A stretch of 64,000 nucleotides of DNA from Apiospora phragmitis (GCA_038363925.1 JAQQWL010000011.1:2170001-2234000); one strand, 5' to 3'; shown: positions 11,636 through 23,918, counted from the stretch's first letter. Notes: generated by a model not told the origin, from the letters alone. Made by a program: numbers and translations.

Positions 11636-12878
11636 ATGTCTCGAGGTGGTACCACCCTCTACGTGACTGGCTTCAGCCACGGCACTCGCGCCCGCGACCT
11701 CGCTTACGAATTCGAACGGTATGTCAACTACAAGTATCAATCGGTGACTCGATCGACCGTCGTTTCTGGCTACGATGCTCGATGCATGCCTGCCTCCCAC
11801 ACCCAACTACCTCCCTGTCTGCCATCCTCGTCCTCAATCGAGCCTCGTTCGCGTCCATGATCGGGTCCTCGAGTCGTCTCCTTAACTTCGCTCTACCTAT
11901 CCCACCGTTTCCATGTCCATCTAAACCAGCATCTCCTTCGATCGAGCGGTCGGACGGGCAGTTCCATCTGCATCGCGCGAGTCGCCCGCCAGCTGTGCGG
12001 GATCACGATACTCTTAACGCACCTGATGCGGCGAATTCAATATAACAATAAAAAACTGGGAAGTTTGTTTCTGCAACGTACGTACTGACTTGACTCCCCC
12101 TTCTAGCTATGGTCGTCTGGTTCGCTGCGACATTCCTGCACCACGTTCTGCTAGCAGCAGACTGTAAGTTTTAGCCTCTGCACAAAACAATGTGCGCTGC
12201 TAACCCTCCTCTCAGGTTTGCGTTTGTCGAGTATGAGGACCGACGTGATGCTGATGATGCCTACCATGAGATGCATAACAAGCGCATTGGCCGTGACGAT
12301 CTTCTAAAGATAGAGGTACGTTCTTAACCAAGATGTGCATGCAATGCTTACCAAGGCTAACACGTGTTACAGTGGGCTCGCACCCCTCCTTCTGCCTCGT
12401 GGCGCTTCGACTCTGGTCGTGACCGTGACGGTCGCGGTGACCGCGACTCGCGTCGCAGCGCTCGCTCTCCCCGCCGTGGCCGATCTCCCTCCCTCGCCGT
12501 AGCACTCGTGAATATTCACCTAAAAAGGAGACCGCCGCGATCGTGACTACGACCGCAGTGACAGGGACCGAGACTATGACAGAGATCGACGCGACACGCG
12601 CGACCGTTCCAGAAGCCCCGATCCTCGGTAATACATCCTTCCCGGCATCCGTGTGACCGCTATGTTAAGAGCACTCTGCTAACGACCTGGCCGTAGTGAC
12701 CGAGACAGAGACAGCAAGGACGATCGCGATGACAGAGACAGACGCGAGAACGGCACTAATGGCGACGACAGAAAAGGTAATTTCCCACAAGCTGTATCGT
12801 ATGAGCCGCCCATGCTAATATTCTTCAGCCCTTGACAGCCCCCCGCCTCCCCAGGATGACTTGGACGTCGCTGAGTAG
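11636..12878 (+). CDS. SR-type RNA-binding splicing factor (RRM plus RS/RD tail)
   Basis: This is a predicted 208-residue nuclear SR-like protein, similar to fission yeast Srp1/Srp2-type factors. Exons are 11636-11718, 12107-12163, 12216-12315, 12373-12627, 12697-12776 and 12829-12878. Intron 1 is long (388 nt). The RRM (about residues 6-80) has RNP2-like TTLYVTGFS and RNP1-like RLFAFVEYED. The tail has RSARSPRRGRSPSPRRS and then dense Arg-Asp dipeptides. Two frame breaks lie in exon 4: one C is missing from the run at 12491-12493 and one base near 12533-12540. Restoring both gives a continuous RS/RD tail ending DDLDVAE. As an SR protein it would bind pre-mRNA and aid splice-site choice, regulated by phosphorylation of its RS dipeptides. 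Confidence 0.9.
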
Positions 12879-15452
12879 ACTCGACCGACGACCTCCACTA
12901 TTGAGGACTTGGACGTAGCTGAGTAGTGATTAGTATGACACCGGAACGCACCACTAAAGACTCTCCGGTGATGTCGTGGATGGGCAGGCTCTTTTCCTTG
13001 CAGCATATGGGATCTCCTAGTCTTCTTGGTTTGTTTGTTTGTTTCATGGGGTTTCACTCATCTTTTAGTCTCGACCGCTCGGCGATAGAGCAATCGGTAA
13101 TCGACAGATAGTATGGCAGCATATTGCAGCGACCGCTGCCTCTGAATTCCCGTCGATCGGCTTTATGCAGTCGGAATCGTTCTCTAGCAGCTGGTAGAAA
13201 ATTCCATTTTCGTATTTATACGCAATCCAATGATCCGAGGTCACTTCCATGTTGTACTCGTTGCTCGACTCCCTGTTCGGTCCTTGAAATCCAATGGCTA
13301 CCTTGATTATGATTATGATTATGAAAACCATGAAGCAAAGTCCTGTTTGCTTAGCAATACCCTGGGTATTCCATATCATATCCGTAATGCACCGTAAATT
13401 TGATGGTTGACTGTATCGTCTTGTTCATTGAATATTGACGATTTCTTTTGCAAATGACCGGCTATTTGATAGATGCAGTGCATTCGCGCGTGACTCCGAC
13501 GCCAATGACGGACCAGAGCCTCATATGATCATCGCGTTTCTGCTGGAAAGCAACGTCTGGAGTTGGAGAACACCTCCTTTCCACATGAAAGCGGCATGGC
13601 TACGTGGACATCCTGTGAGCGATTTTTACTGCGAGATGTGAGGAGGGAAAGTAGACCATGGCAGCCAATGCCGTACTACGCAGAGAATTGATGCTGAAGT
13701 CGATATTCGACAACCTGGGGTAAGGGATATATGGTAAGGATCACCGGCAGGACCCCGCCCAACAGGTCCGAAGTGGACTCATGATCGGGACATCGAAGCT
13801 AGGTATGTACATATGACAGGTCCGGGCCGGGGATAGGCTGGTAAACTCGGGGTGGCCTCTAGACCTCACGATCAGAATATCTAGGTTCCGGGAGCACCCG
13901 GTCCACGGCTATTGAAAGATAGAGTCGAGAGAGGGGAAGTTGGGTCTTTGTGGAGGATGATTAGCAAGTTCGCTTGTGGGGGAAGTCACGATATGTGTAC
14001 TCCGTAATGGGATTCCCCTTAGCCTTGACGTTGTTACACAATAAACCGATTAGCTTGCTTGGCTGAAGCGCTGTTACAGCGTGAGTTGATGGATGCTACC
14101 ATGACTTGGGATATCATCGCTAGGTAGGAATGTAGATGTCTGGTCAAGCTGGCCAGGGCTCTTACCTTGCATCAGATTGAAGTGAGTACCTGTATGCAAG
14201 AGGAACCCTCTAAAGCTGACCAGGCATCCATCCCCGTTTGAGCATTAGGCTGTCATTCGCTTGTGTCGCCAATCAAATTGCATCGAAGACGCTTGACGGA
14301 TCTGGATCCGCAGACGCCAAAAGTAGAAAGTAGATGCACAGTCAGCCCTGGTGGATGTCAGCGGCCGTAGTCGATGAGTTCAGTGGCATCTTCTCTTTCT
14401 TTCCTTTTTTTTCTTTCTCTCCTGTATAACCTACTCCGTACATCTCGCCTACATCTACATAGCAACTAGGTAGCTTACCATTGATCTGTCTACTACATAT
14501 ACGGAGTAATCTGCGCGTGTAAACAGATACTACCTATTCGCAAAAAGAGCTTCGACTCCTTGCCCAGCCAATTGCAGTTGCGGAAAAAGAGGTATCGAAT
14601 CTTGGCTGCTTGGTGGAGGCTTAGGCGACAGGCAGACCCCCACAAGGCACGGTCGCTTGACGCTTGATTTGACAGCTGGACAGAGAGATACAGTCACCCA
14701 AAGACCAGGTAATAAGCCGCTTCAGGGACGACTCAGACCACGCGCGCCACTGGGGAAGTGGCATCTTTTTTCCCCTTACCTAAGGTTAGTGACCACTACA
14801 TGTTACCGACTAATGTTCTTAGGTCATGGCCTCGGTTCTTGACACCCCCCTGTTTCCGCTCTATTCAATGCGTCTTGTGCTTCTCTAGCATACATGTAGA
14901 CAGACTGTAGTCTTCGTCTTTCCAATTTTCCCTCAACTTCTTCTTCTTCCGTGCGCTGTTGCCATTCACCTCTTTTCCCGCAGCAGGACCGGCCGACGCT
15001 CGTTTCATCTCCGTGTTCTGACATTCTGTTTCCGGCATAGTCTTATCCTAGGTTCGTCCCGAGAAGCTGGTCACTTTTAATCCGGCCTTCGGCAGAACAA
15101 GACCCGCTGCTGAATTGCTGCGATCAAAAGTTTCCACCGACCGGCGCAGATCTACTCGTTATGCGCTGGTGTCTGGGTCCTTTCTCTCAATAGATGTTCG
15201 ATGATGTTGTTGGAATCGCGAAATATCTTCCAATGAGAAGCTTGACGTCAAAAAGCCCGTTCCTTTAACCGCCAAAACATCCATACAAACACGCCTCAGC
15301 ACCTGTCCTAAGCGCCTAATTTAATGCTCCGTACTCCAGCTACCAGGCGATTCACTCGATCAGCCGCCTTCATACGACATCACCAGTAGTAATTACGAGC
15401 CCCTGCGCATCACCGACTGTTTTTACACCAGGGAACCCTCCATACAAACAAA
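12879..15452. other. Intergenic, no gene recognised
   Basis: About 2.6 kb. It includes a diverged copy of the SR gene's last 21 bases (12906-12926), an ATTATG microsatellite near 13302-13325, a T-rich tract near 14397-14420 and three copies of the motif TACTCCGTA/TACGGAGTA. No coding region could be supported. Confidence 0.5.
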
Positions 15453-16711
15453 ATGACAGCTGTACGTGCTCCGGCGCTTGCTGAGAGGAAGCAAAGAGCT
15501 CCCAGGAGTAGTGACGAGTGTGATATGCTGATATTCGAGCCTTTCTAGTCATCAGAAGATGCCATCAAGGCTGCAAAGTCGGCGGCAAACCAATCCCAGT
15601 TCCGCGATACCATCTCACAACCCGTGGTTGCTGCCTTTTGCGCTGGCGGTGTTGCTGGCGCCGTCTCCCGAACCGTCGTCTCTCCCCTCGAGCGATTGAA
15701 GATCCTCCTGCAGGTACAAAGCGCCGGCCATAATGAATACAAGCTCTCCGTGGGCAAGGCCCTGGCAAAGATGTGGAAGGAAGAGGGCTGGAGAGGCTTC
15801 ATGGCTGGTAACGGCACCAATTGCATTCGTATTGTTCCCTATTCAGCCGTGCAATTCGGTAGCTACAACCTGTACAAACGAGTACGTCCGGCCAGGCATT
15901 ATGCGCGTCCCTCCGATTCTAATCTGATCGTCTACTGACCCGACCTCTGCAGACCTTTTTCGAGCAATATCCCGGCGCATCTCTGAGCCCATTTCAACGC
16001 CTAATATGTGGTGGTATAGCAGGTGTTACTTCAGTCTTCCTCACATATCCCTGGACATTGTCCGTACTCGGTTATCCATCCAGTCAGCATCATTTGCCGC
16101 CCTCGGCGACAGACCGAAACAGTTGCCGGGTATGTGGCCAACAATGGTCGCCATGTACAAGCAGGAAGGCGGAGTCGCCGCTCTATACCGGGGCATCATA
16201 CCTACCGTAACGGGCGTTGCGCCATACGTAAGTACCAGCTGCAGTTCTGGTCTACGTGCACATTCGGAGACTAATTTGCTTAGGTGGGACTGAACTTTAT
16301 GACTTACGAGTTTGTCCGGAAATACCTTACCCCTGAGGAGACCAGAATCCCAGCGCGGTGCGGAAACTCCTTGCCGGTGCTGTATCCGGGGCAGTGGCGC
16401 AAACTTGCACTTACCCCTTGTAAGTCTTCCTGAGAGCCTTATCTCAAGTGCATGCATGCTGACAGTTGAATCTTAGTGATGTGTTACGGCGCAGATTCCA
16501 GATCAATACCATGTCGGGCATGGGGTACCAGTACAAGTCGATAGGCGATGCCATACGAGTCATCGTAGCACAAGAAGGTTGGCGAGGTCTTTACAAAGGC
16601 CTCGTCCCCAACTTGCTTAAGGTCGCCCCGAGCATGGCGGCCAACTGGCTCAGCTTCGAGATGACTCGTGATTTCTTGGTCGGTCTTAGAGGCGAACCTG
16701 TGATATTATAG
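15453..16711 (+). CDS. Mitochondrial carrier (SLC25), YPR011C type
   Basis: This six-helix inner-membrane carrier of about 329 residues is closest in pattern to yeast YPR011C, an APS/PAPS transporter. Exons are 15453-15461 (only MTA), 15549-15881, 15953-16227, 16284-16419 and 16477-16711. All three carrier repeats have their signature: [21 protein letters not shown] and [11 protein letters not shown]. The GWRGF and GWRGLYKGL matrix-loop motifs are present. Two single-base losses interrupt the frame, one C at 16049-16051 inside the second signature and one G at 16337-16338 before [11 protein letters not shown]. Restoring them gives a full-length protein, so decay is unlikely. Substrate is inferred from family resemblance; CoA/LEU5-type carriers are the nearest alternative. 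Confidence 0.9.
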
Positions 16712-17582
16712 AGAGCGAGAGAGGAATGGAGACCTCAACTTCTTGGTTGGATACCATTCAGGATCCCTTCCGCCTGTATCCATTATCCATCATACTACCT
16801 AGAACAGCTACATTGTCGGAGATTAGCCCTTTACCGCTAATCGGCACGGATAAACGTCAAGAGGCCAACCACCCGAAGGCCCAAGGTATGAGGCTTTGTT
16901 TGCATTGCCTTGAGAATCGTGGGGACGATTAGATAGAAGCATAGAGCAGAGTACTCCCAAGGTGGGCGCCGTTGCACCTTCGGGGTAGGGGTAGCTACAC
17001 TTGACAGCTACTGGTGGTTATCGTCCAAGTTTCGGGCTCGGGCAACTTGTGTAATTGTATATAGGTCGGCGCATACACGCAATTGATATAGTGGGATTAT
17101 ACAAAATAGTTAATTTCGACCATGTCAGAATGGACCGCGCCTAAGGAGACTGACTGTGAGCTTCCAGTATGCTACGCCACCTACCTTCAGGTACCTGTGA
17201 ATGGACCTTGGATTCTTCGTCAATTGATGCATGTGAAAGACTCGAGGTGGATGGATTGCGGGGCCAGTCCTTAGCCGACCCACCAAAGGTTGGAGCAAAG
17301 CTGCCCAATATACACACAGCTGGCCGCCAGCTGGCGCCAGACACTTTCTCGATTACAGGGTCAAAAAGAACTGCACTTTTTGAACAATTTACCCTAACTG
17401 CCCAGTGTGACCGCCCACCCACAGTGGCTCCCCTCCAAGCAGTCTACCACAATTCCCAAACTTTTCGCGGGCTAGCCACTGCATCTGGAAGTTCCTCTTA
17501 CGCCCAGTTATTTTCCCGACGACAACCTCAACCCATTGACTTACTTTCGATTTATCGCCAATCGTAAAAAGTCATCGGCAAA
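16712..17582. other. Intergenic, promoter of the ribosomal protein gene
   Basis: This is the 3' region of the carrier gene and the upstream region of eL18. No coding region is seen. Confidence 0.5.
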
Positions 17583-18569
17583 ATGGGTACGTTTTCAATT
17601 TGGAGTCTTCGTGTGCAAGTGGAGGCGAGCGAGGTGATCGCGATGCAATGATCATTGCCGTCGCTTTTGCTGAACTCGTTCTCTGCGACCAAGGACATCT
17701 CTCTTCCGTCTCGCGGTCGATGAGATTTCAGTGGAGGGCAGGGAAGGAACAACCGCTTTCGAGATGGCTACCGCCTCGACTGCTCTTGTTGCTTCTCGCC
17801 TCCGCGTCCGTGGGCACCTCTCGTCCTTGAGTGGGCGATGAAGGTCCTGAAGAGCATGCTTGAACAAAAGCTAACGAAGGCTTTGATAATTAAGGTATCG
17901 ATCTCGACCGCCACCACGTGCGCAGCACTCACCGCAAGGCACCCAAGAGCGACAATGTCTACCTCAAGCTCCTTGTGAAGCTCTACCGCTTCCTGGCTCG
18001 TAAGTATCCATGTTTCCTACATCCATATCAATGGGAGAGCGGGATGATGAAAGCTAACCTTGTGCGATACCAGGCCGTACCGAGTCTTCCTTCAACAAGG
18101 TCATCCTCCGACGCCTTTTTATGTCGCGTATCAACCGTCCCCCGGTCTCGATCTCGCGCATTGTTGGCCAGTCCAAGGGTCAGGAGGGCAAGACCGTCGT
18201 TGTCGTCGGCACCATCACCGATGACAACCGTCTTCTCGAGGTCCCCAAGCTGAGCATCGCTGCTCTGCGCTTCACCGCCACTGCCCGCGCTCGCGTCCTG
18301 GCTGCCGGCGGTGAGACTCTCACTCTGGACCAGCTGGCCCTGCGTGCCCCCACCGGCAGCAACACCCTCCTGCTCCGCGGTCCCAAGAACGCCCGTGAGG
18401 CCGTCAAGCACTTCGGCATGGGCCCCCACAAGCACAAGGTACGCTGGAATCCGAGACGACTTCCAGGAACTGGTACTAACAACACGTCTAGAAACCCTAC
18501 GTCCAGTCCAAGGGCCGCAAGTTCGAGAAGGCCCGTGGTCGCCGCCGATCTCGTGGTTTCAAGGTCTAA
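17583..18569 (+). CDS. RPL18: 60S ribosomal protein eL18
   Basis: This encodes a 183-residue cytoplasmic large-subunit ribosomal protein, close to the yeast length of 186. Exons are 17583-17586, 17895-17999, 18074-18438 and 18492-18569. The first exon is only ATG plus one base, followed by a 308-nt intron, so a frame-based search misses the true start. Family features are [19 protein letters not shown] at the N-terminus, [48 protein letters not shown] and the basic C-terminus. The sequence is intact, with a strong preference for C-ending codons, as expected for a highly expressed gene. A long first intron close to the start is common in fungal ribosomal protein genes. Confidence 0.97.
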
Positions 18570-19511
18570 GCCATTGGATATGGTTTGGGCTAGGTTTGGT
18601 CATGTGTCACGTCTCTTCCGATATACCACGCGCAACGCTTGTAACTGGAAGGGGTTTCTGCTTTTTCATGAATGGTTTCGGCATGGTCTGGCGTGGATTG
18701 GTACCCAAAATGATTTTCATGGAATGAGAACGCAATTACCCAACCTACGAGTTCATCTCACTTGATGCCGTGAACACGAGTGAGCCAATCGAGTACAATT
18801 GTACTCGACAATAAAGTAAATTTGCTCCGAGCATCCTGCTTGATTACCGGAGTGTCGTCGTGACATGGCAATGGCATCTGTTGATTCATGGACGTAAACT
18901 TGGCAAATGACTGTCGCCAGCTAAACCACTGTGTTCCTTGCATGCTTTTCGACGCCGCTTCATGTTAATTTCGATTCCTGCTGCCTCGTCCCGGACTTCT
19001 TGACAAGCTCCAAGAACCGTGGGATTTATAGAGCCTACATACTTATGCCGTTGGCGAAGCAGTGGTCGATGCCCCTGCACTGGCAAATAACTCGATTCCG
19101 TGGCCCGGACCAACATATTCGAACACGAGTGTAGGCTACTTTTACTATTACTTACTTGCGTTTCGAGGGCTCTGGGGGTCATAAGAGACTAGTCCTCCAT
19201 CTGGAAGCACGGGTTATGTTAGGACCGTCGAGTCTGCAGTAAGCCACTTCTCCGAAAAGGGACGAGTGTACAGCACAATTCGTTGTGGCCAAGCCGATTG
19301 ATGTAACGGCTCTAGGGAAATATAACTACAATGCTGAGACCACGCTCAAAGGTCTAAAGATGTCTCTCAAGTCCGGGGTATCAGTCCATTCTCTCCCTTC
19401 GGCCAATAGAAACTATACGTCTTTTCAGGTGCCCTGATCAGGACTAATAGCCACTATTTCCGTCGTTGGTCCACCCTTCACCTTTCCTTCCCTTTCTTTT
19501 CCCTCCCTCTC
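18570..19511. other. Intergenic between convergent genes
   Basis: This is the shared 3' region of eL18 (+) and the seven-TM gene (-). Pyrimidine-rich repeats begin near 19480 and extend into the downstream coding tail. Confidence 0.5.
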
Positions 19512-19575
19512 CTATCCTTCCCTCTCTTTTCCTTCCCTCTCTTTTCCTTCCCTCTCTTTTCCATCCCTCTCATTT
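19506..19575. repeat. 15-bp tandem repeat, pyrimidine-rich on +
   Basis: Near-identical 15-bp units (CCTCTCTTTTCCTTC type) occur about four to five times, with diverged edges. On the minus strand they encode a GKERE pentapeptide array at the very end of the seven-TM protein. Confidence 0.85.
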
Positions 19576-21036
19576 CCTGTCCCTGTCCCTGTACTATGAA
19601 GCGTGCCATCATAGTCGACTAGTAGCCCGCCGGCATCCGTGAAACGTACGTCCTTGAGGTTGTTCTCGAAAGGGGCGGGATCCTTCTTCACCGAGCGTTC
19701 CAGACCCACAGCAGCATTTCCCGTCTCTGAGTGTCTATGACGTGATGACCGGGCACCGCTGGTGGTACTCGTGCCGCCAGAGAAGCCCAGGGAGAAGGCC
19801 TCTTTGGTCACCCTCGGAGTCATGCGGACCTGCGACGTGTGGATGGCGGCTATGCCTAGCCTCTTCCGGGACGCCTTGGCGACCTTGGCGATCTTGGCGA
19901 TTAGGTCGGCCATGTTCATCTCGATGTTCAGCTTGATCAGGTAGCATATGGGATGGAACTGGACGAAGCTTTTTGGGATGTGTTTTTAGCACGGCTGCAC
20001 AATGACGACGAGTGGGAAGGCTTTACTTACACGAAGCCCTTGGAAATCAGTCCGATGAGGATAACCTGGTTCCACGCATTAGTCAGGGGGTTACAAAACC
20101 ATGGTATTAGACGAATCAGTATGGACACACACATCCAGGGAGATGGAAACAAACACCATGCCGAGATTGACCCAATACAGCAACTTGTATTTTACAAGAC
20201 CGTTCGAAATCAAGTTGGACCGGACCAAGTGGATGAAATATAGATTGAGGCTGAGGTCGAGGATGGCGAATATGCTTTTCTCCAACCGATCCCATATGGC
20301 GTCCGCGTAGACCCACGTGGGATTTATGTTGAGCTGGGACGGGATGAAGATGAAGAAGCCGCTGAGGTTGATGACGCCAAGCAGAGCGACGACGCTCCAC
20401 TTGAGGCGACGCGATCTCCGACGGTCATACATGAGCAGGCTGACCCGGTTGACCAAGATGCCCATGATGCATTGTATCTGCAGACGCGACGACATGTGTT
20501 AGTCAGGACCTAGGTAGGTGGTAGATTGACCATATCGTCGGGAAACCAGCAAGAAAAGAGGCAACAAACTCAACGAGGGAAAACAGTATAAGAAGGAGAA
20601 GGGCCAGGCGAACTTGAAATACCCAGAGGAGCACGATAGCAAAGTAGAAGGGCAGCCTGCACACCTCCAGATAAGTAACCCAGTTGTTAGGCATGGTGGC
20701 CGAGATACGGTATACTCACCTGCCGGGGATAGTGCCGGTGATGTGTAAGTAAGTGATGATGGCCATGGCGCCGTCGGCGGTCCACTCCAGCCACAGCATG
20801 ATGATATAGGGGCTACGATCGAGGTTCTTGGAGCGCGACCAGACGCCTCGCGTCTGCTTAATACCCTGGAAGAAGGTAAAGGCGGCAGCTGCTACCGTGA
20901 AACCGAGAGAGAAGGTGGCTAGGCCCGGGTCGGTCCCGAGTACCGAGAATGGACCGCCGAAAGCCCTCCTTGGATCATCGCCGCCACCTGAGACAGGAGA
21001 CGGAGAAGAAGAAGAAGAAAAAGAAGAAGAGTTCAT
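19512..21036 (-). CDS. Seven-TM fungal integral membrane protein
   Basis: This is a predicted 398-residue polytopic membrane protein. Exons are 20720-21036, 20614-20656, 20133-20477, 20031-20065 and 19512-19968. The donor of exon 2 (CAA|GTTCGC) is weak and chosen because it gives WVFQIQCIMGILVNR, a pattern I associate with this fungal family. Seven hydrophobic segments are visible, including LGFTVAAAAFTFF, WSVVALLGVINLSGFFIF, IFAILDLSLNLYFIHLV and the charged VFVQFHPICYLIKLNIEM near the end. The soluble C-terminal tail is Ser/Thr-rich and ends in repeats of GKERE. The N-terminus is poly-Ser. Function is unknown; receptor-like proteins of this shape are common in Pezizomycotina. The start at 21036 is the first ATG before the poly-Ser run; 21093 is possible. 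It is divergent from the HMCES-like gene. Confidence 0.75.
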
Positions 21037-21653
21037 GATTCCGCTCTCGGCGAACCGAGCTCGGCCGCTAATGCCACGATGCTTGACGAGCAAAGAAAAA
21101 AAAGAAAGATGAATCGTCTGTCAGTAAAACAGAGCCCCTTTCTCGCACTCTTGCTATCCTCCATCTCGGGCGCGGGGGTGGTTGGACAAGAAGAGCGAGA
21201 GGAATGGGAAAATTTCGACGAGATACGACGTAATGTCGGCGACCGACCGCCAACATGGGACGAATGGACAGACACATCGAGAACATCCCCGGCGCAACTG
21301 CTGCGCAAGAGTTTCCCGAATCAGGCAGCTGCAAACCGTCAAGGTTTTCGACAATGCAGTCTTAGTCATCAATACTATCTCGATTCCCGACGCTGGAACA
21401 GGCCGGATCTGTAGATTTGTATGTGAAGCAGGCATGGGCCTTGGGATGTGGCTGCTGATTGGCCCAAAATAGCAGCAACCCCCCACTAAAGACGGGAGCT
21501 GCTCAACTAACACTGACGACATCATCATCATCCAAATCAGCCACGGAACCGACGACGCCATTCCTAACTGGCAATTTTCCATCCTTCATAAAAAAATAAA
21601 AACTGCGACTTGAGCAACTTATTATCCTAATTACAGCCAAGACAGCCTTCATC
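21037..21653. other. Divergent promoter region
   Basis: 617 bases separate the start codons of the seven-TM protein (-) and the HMCES-like protein (+). No coding region is supported. Confidence 0.5.
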
Positions 21654-23071
21654 ATGTGCGGGCGCTACTCCCTTGGGCTGGTACGTCGCCGTACTGTCTG
21701 TTTGTTACTTGCAAGACAAGTCAAAATAAAAGCTGACAATACCCCCCAGAGACCAGCCCAGGTTCGCCAGATGTTGCAACAAGACAACATGCCGGTGGAA
21801 GACGCCCCTGAGGATGAAGGAGACAATGCACCCCGTCAATCATACAATTTCGCCCCTGGCTACCATGGCATCGTCTACCGGGCAGATACCCCGGACTGGG
21901 GCGCTGGCCCACATCGACATGCCAAGAAGGCCGGGGATGGCACGGAGGCAGCCGACGAGGTCGCTGATCAGGTTTCCTCCACATTTGCAAGCGTTGGTGA
22001 CGGCTCCGGCTCCGATATCCACTACAAACTCCAGAGCATGAAGTGGGGGCTCATCCCCTTTTGGACAAAGAGAAACCCGGATTACGGAAGCATGATGAAG
22101 ACGATCAACTGCCGTGATGATTCTCTGGCCCAGGGTGGCGGCATGTGGAACACCATGAAGGCACGAAAACGATGCATAGTCGTAGCCCAGGGCTTCTATG
22201 AGTGGCTGAAGAAGGATGGCGGCCGAGAGAAGATTCCTCACTTCGTCAAGAGGAAGGACGGGGCTCTGATGTGTTTTGCGGGTTTATGGGACTGCGTGCA
22301 ATACGAAGGTAACTATCCATGCAAGCATTCTATCTAGCTCTGTGGTGACTGCAGGATTGATCTCGAACTGTGATACAGATGACGACAAGAAACACTATAC
22401 ATACACCATCATCACAACAGACTCAAACAAGCAGCTCAAGTTCCTCCATGACCGAATGCCCGTTATCCTCAATAATGGATCGGAGGAGCTGCGGACTTGG
22501 CTGGACCCCAAGCGTTACGAATGGTCCAAGGACTTGCAGTCACTGTTGAAGCCGTTTGAGGGGGAGCTGGAAGTCTATCCTGTCAGCAAGGACGTCGGAA
22601 AGGTGGGCAACAACTCTCCCACCTTCCTCATCCCCATAGATAGCAAGGAAAACAAGTCAAATATCGCCAATTTCTTCGGCAAAGGAACCTCGAATGTAAA
22701 GACCAAAACCGAAACCTCATCGCCGCCGCAGAAGCAGCCGGAAGTGAAGATAAAGAAGGAAGCCGGGTTCGTCGAGGAAGGTTCAAGAGATGATACTGCC
22801 AATGACGACGACGGCGAAACCCAGAAGCGCGAAGATGGAAAACACGCCGAGGACGACCAAGCCAAATCCGTTACCGGAGTTAAGCGCGAAGCGGAGGAAG
22901 AAGACATTTCCCCGGATGAGCCTCCGAAGAAAACCGCCAAGCCCACCCCGAAGGCCGAGAGCTGGAACCAGGTCGAAGATTAGTGCGACGAGCAATGGCA
23001 CAAAAAGCCCTGAGAAATCAAAGCAAGCAGGCACTCGAAAGATCACCCAATTCTTCGGCAACAGCTCTTGA
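21654..23071 (+). CDS. HMCES/SRAP-domain abasic-site DNA-protein crosslinker
   Basis: This SRAP (YedK/HMCES) family protein caps abasic sites in single-stranded DNA by a covalent thiazolidine link through Cys2. Exons are 21654-21680, 21750-22308 and from 22379. The N-terminus MCGRYSLGL puts the catalytic Cys at position 2 once Met is removed. Other active-site candidates are Asn129 (TINCRDDS), Glu160 (GFYEW) and His219 (LHDRMPVIL). A Lys/Glu-rich disordered tail follows. The open frame stops at 22983 (396 residues), but another frame continues to 23071 and ends RKITQFFGNSS, a PIP-box-like terminus; a second similar motif, SNIANFFGK, lies upstream in frame. I give the end as 23071 on the view that one or two bases are wrong between about 22920 and 22980. 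The conservative end is 22983. Confidence 0.9.
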
Positions 23072-23918
23072 GATTCCATGAGAAACTCTTCTGTGAAGGA
23101 AGGCAGACACATTGTTCCAAGTCAGTCATGATGACGGATGATTCCTGAACCTGGGCCAACCTTGCTCTTGTCCCATATCAACCATCGTTGGCGCCGGGCG
23201 CTGTTCGTCTAGTTGGTTGGGGAAAAGGATAGACTTTTCTTTCTCCAGTAACGCATTGGAACAGGACGGCGATCACACCCTTTTTACATATTATAGGGAA
23301 GGCCCATCTACCGCAATTATGCACGTTGGTTCGCAGCTGTGAGAAGTCGGTATCGTTCATATCCAACCTGCTCTTTTCTCGATAGGCTGACATTCTCCAC
23401 ACATCCCAATATACATTGACAACAGTGTCCATCCCGGCCCGCTTCCCCGATACTTCTTTACTTATTCACTCATGCGGGCTGTCCAGTGCACGCATACGAC
23501 GATGCATAATAGGGGCCTGTTATTGCATTAGCGCATTCTGTCATGCGCGAGCTAGGTGTCCAACCTAATGAAGAATACAGAACATGAATGGTTACAACTA
23601 TATACCGTCACAGTGTACCTATATGCGCTTGTGTGTGCTACTTGCAGTCATGTTTGTCTTGCTTCCGCGTTGGTTTCAATATTTTTTTTTAAACACGGTA
23701 CGGTGCTTACGTTACATCCACACGACATATGTATCTGCAGTTGGCTTAAAGTATATGATATGATTGATGTACATGTTGGTCCAGATAAAATGTTATATAC
23801 ACGAAGAAAAAAAGGGGATTTCATGCTTGTGGGCAAAGAGAACCAAAACCCAGGGTATAGCTGAAGTTCCTTGAAGGTTAGCAGGTCTTCCCGCCCGCCT
23901 TCGAGGTCCGTTCTTCAC
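23072..23918. other. Intergenic between convergent genes
   Basis: This is 3' sequence of the HMCES-like gene and of the endoglucanase. It contains a T-rich tract near 23680-23692. No coding region is seen. Confidence 0.5.

Noticed and set aside
17587..17894. snoRNA in the first intron of the eL18 gene
   Set aside because: Ribosomal protein introns can host box C/D RNAs and a GCGATGAAG and CTGAAG pair is visible, but no proper C box or closing stem was found.
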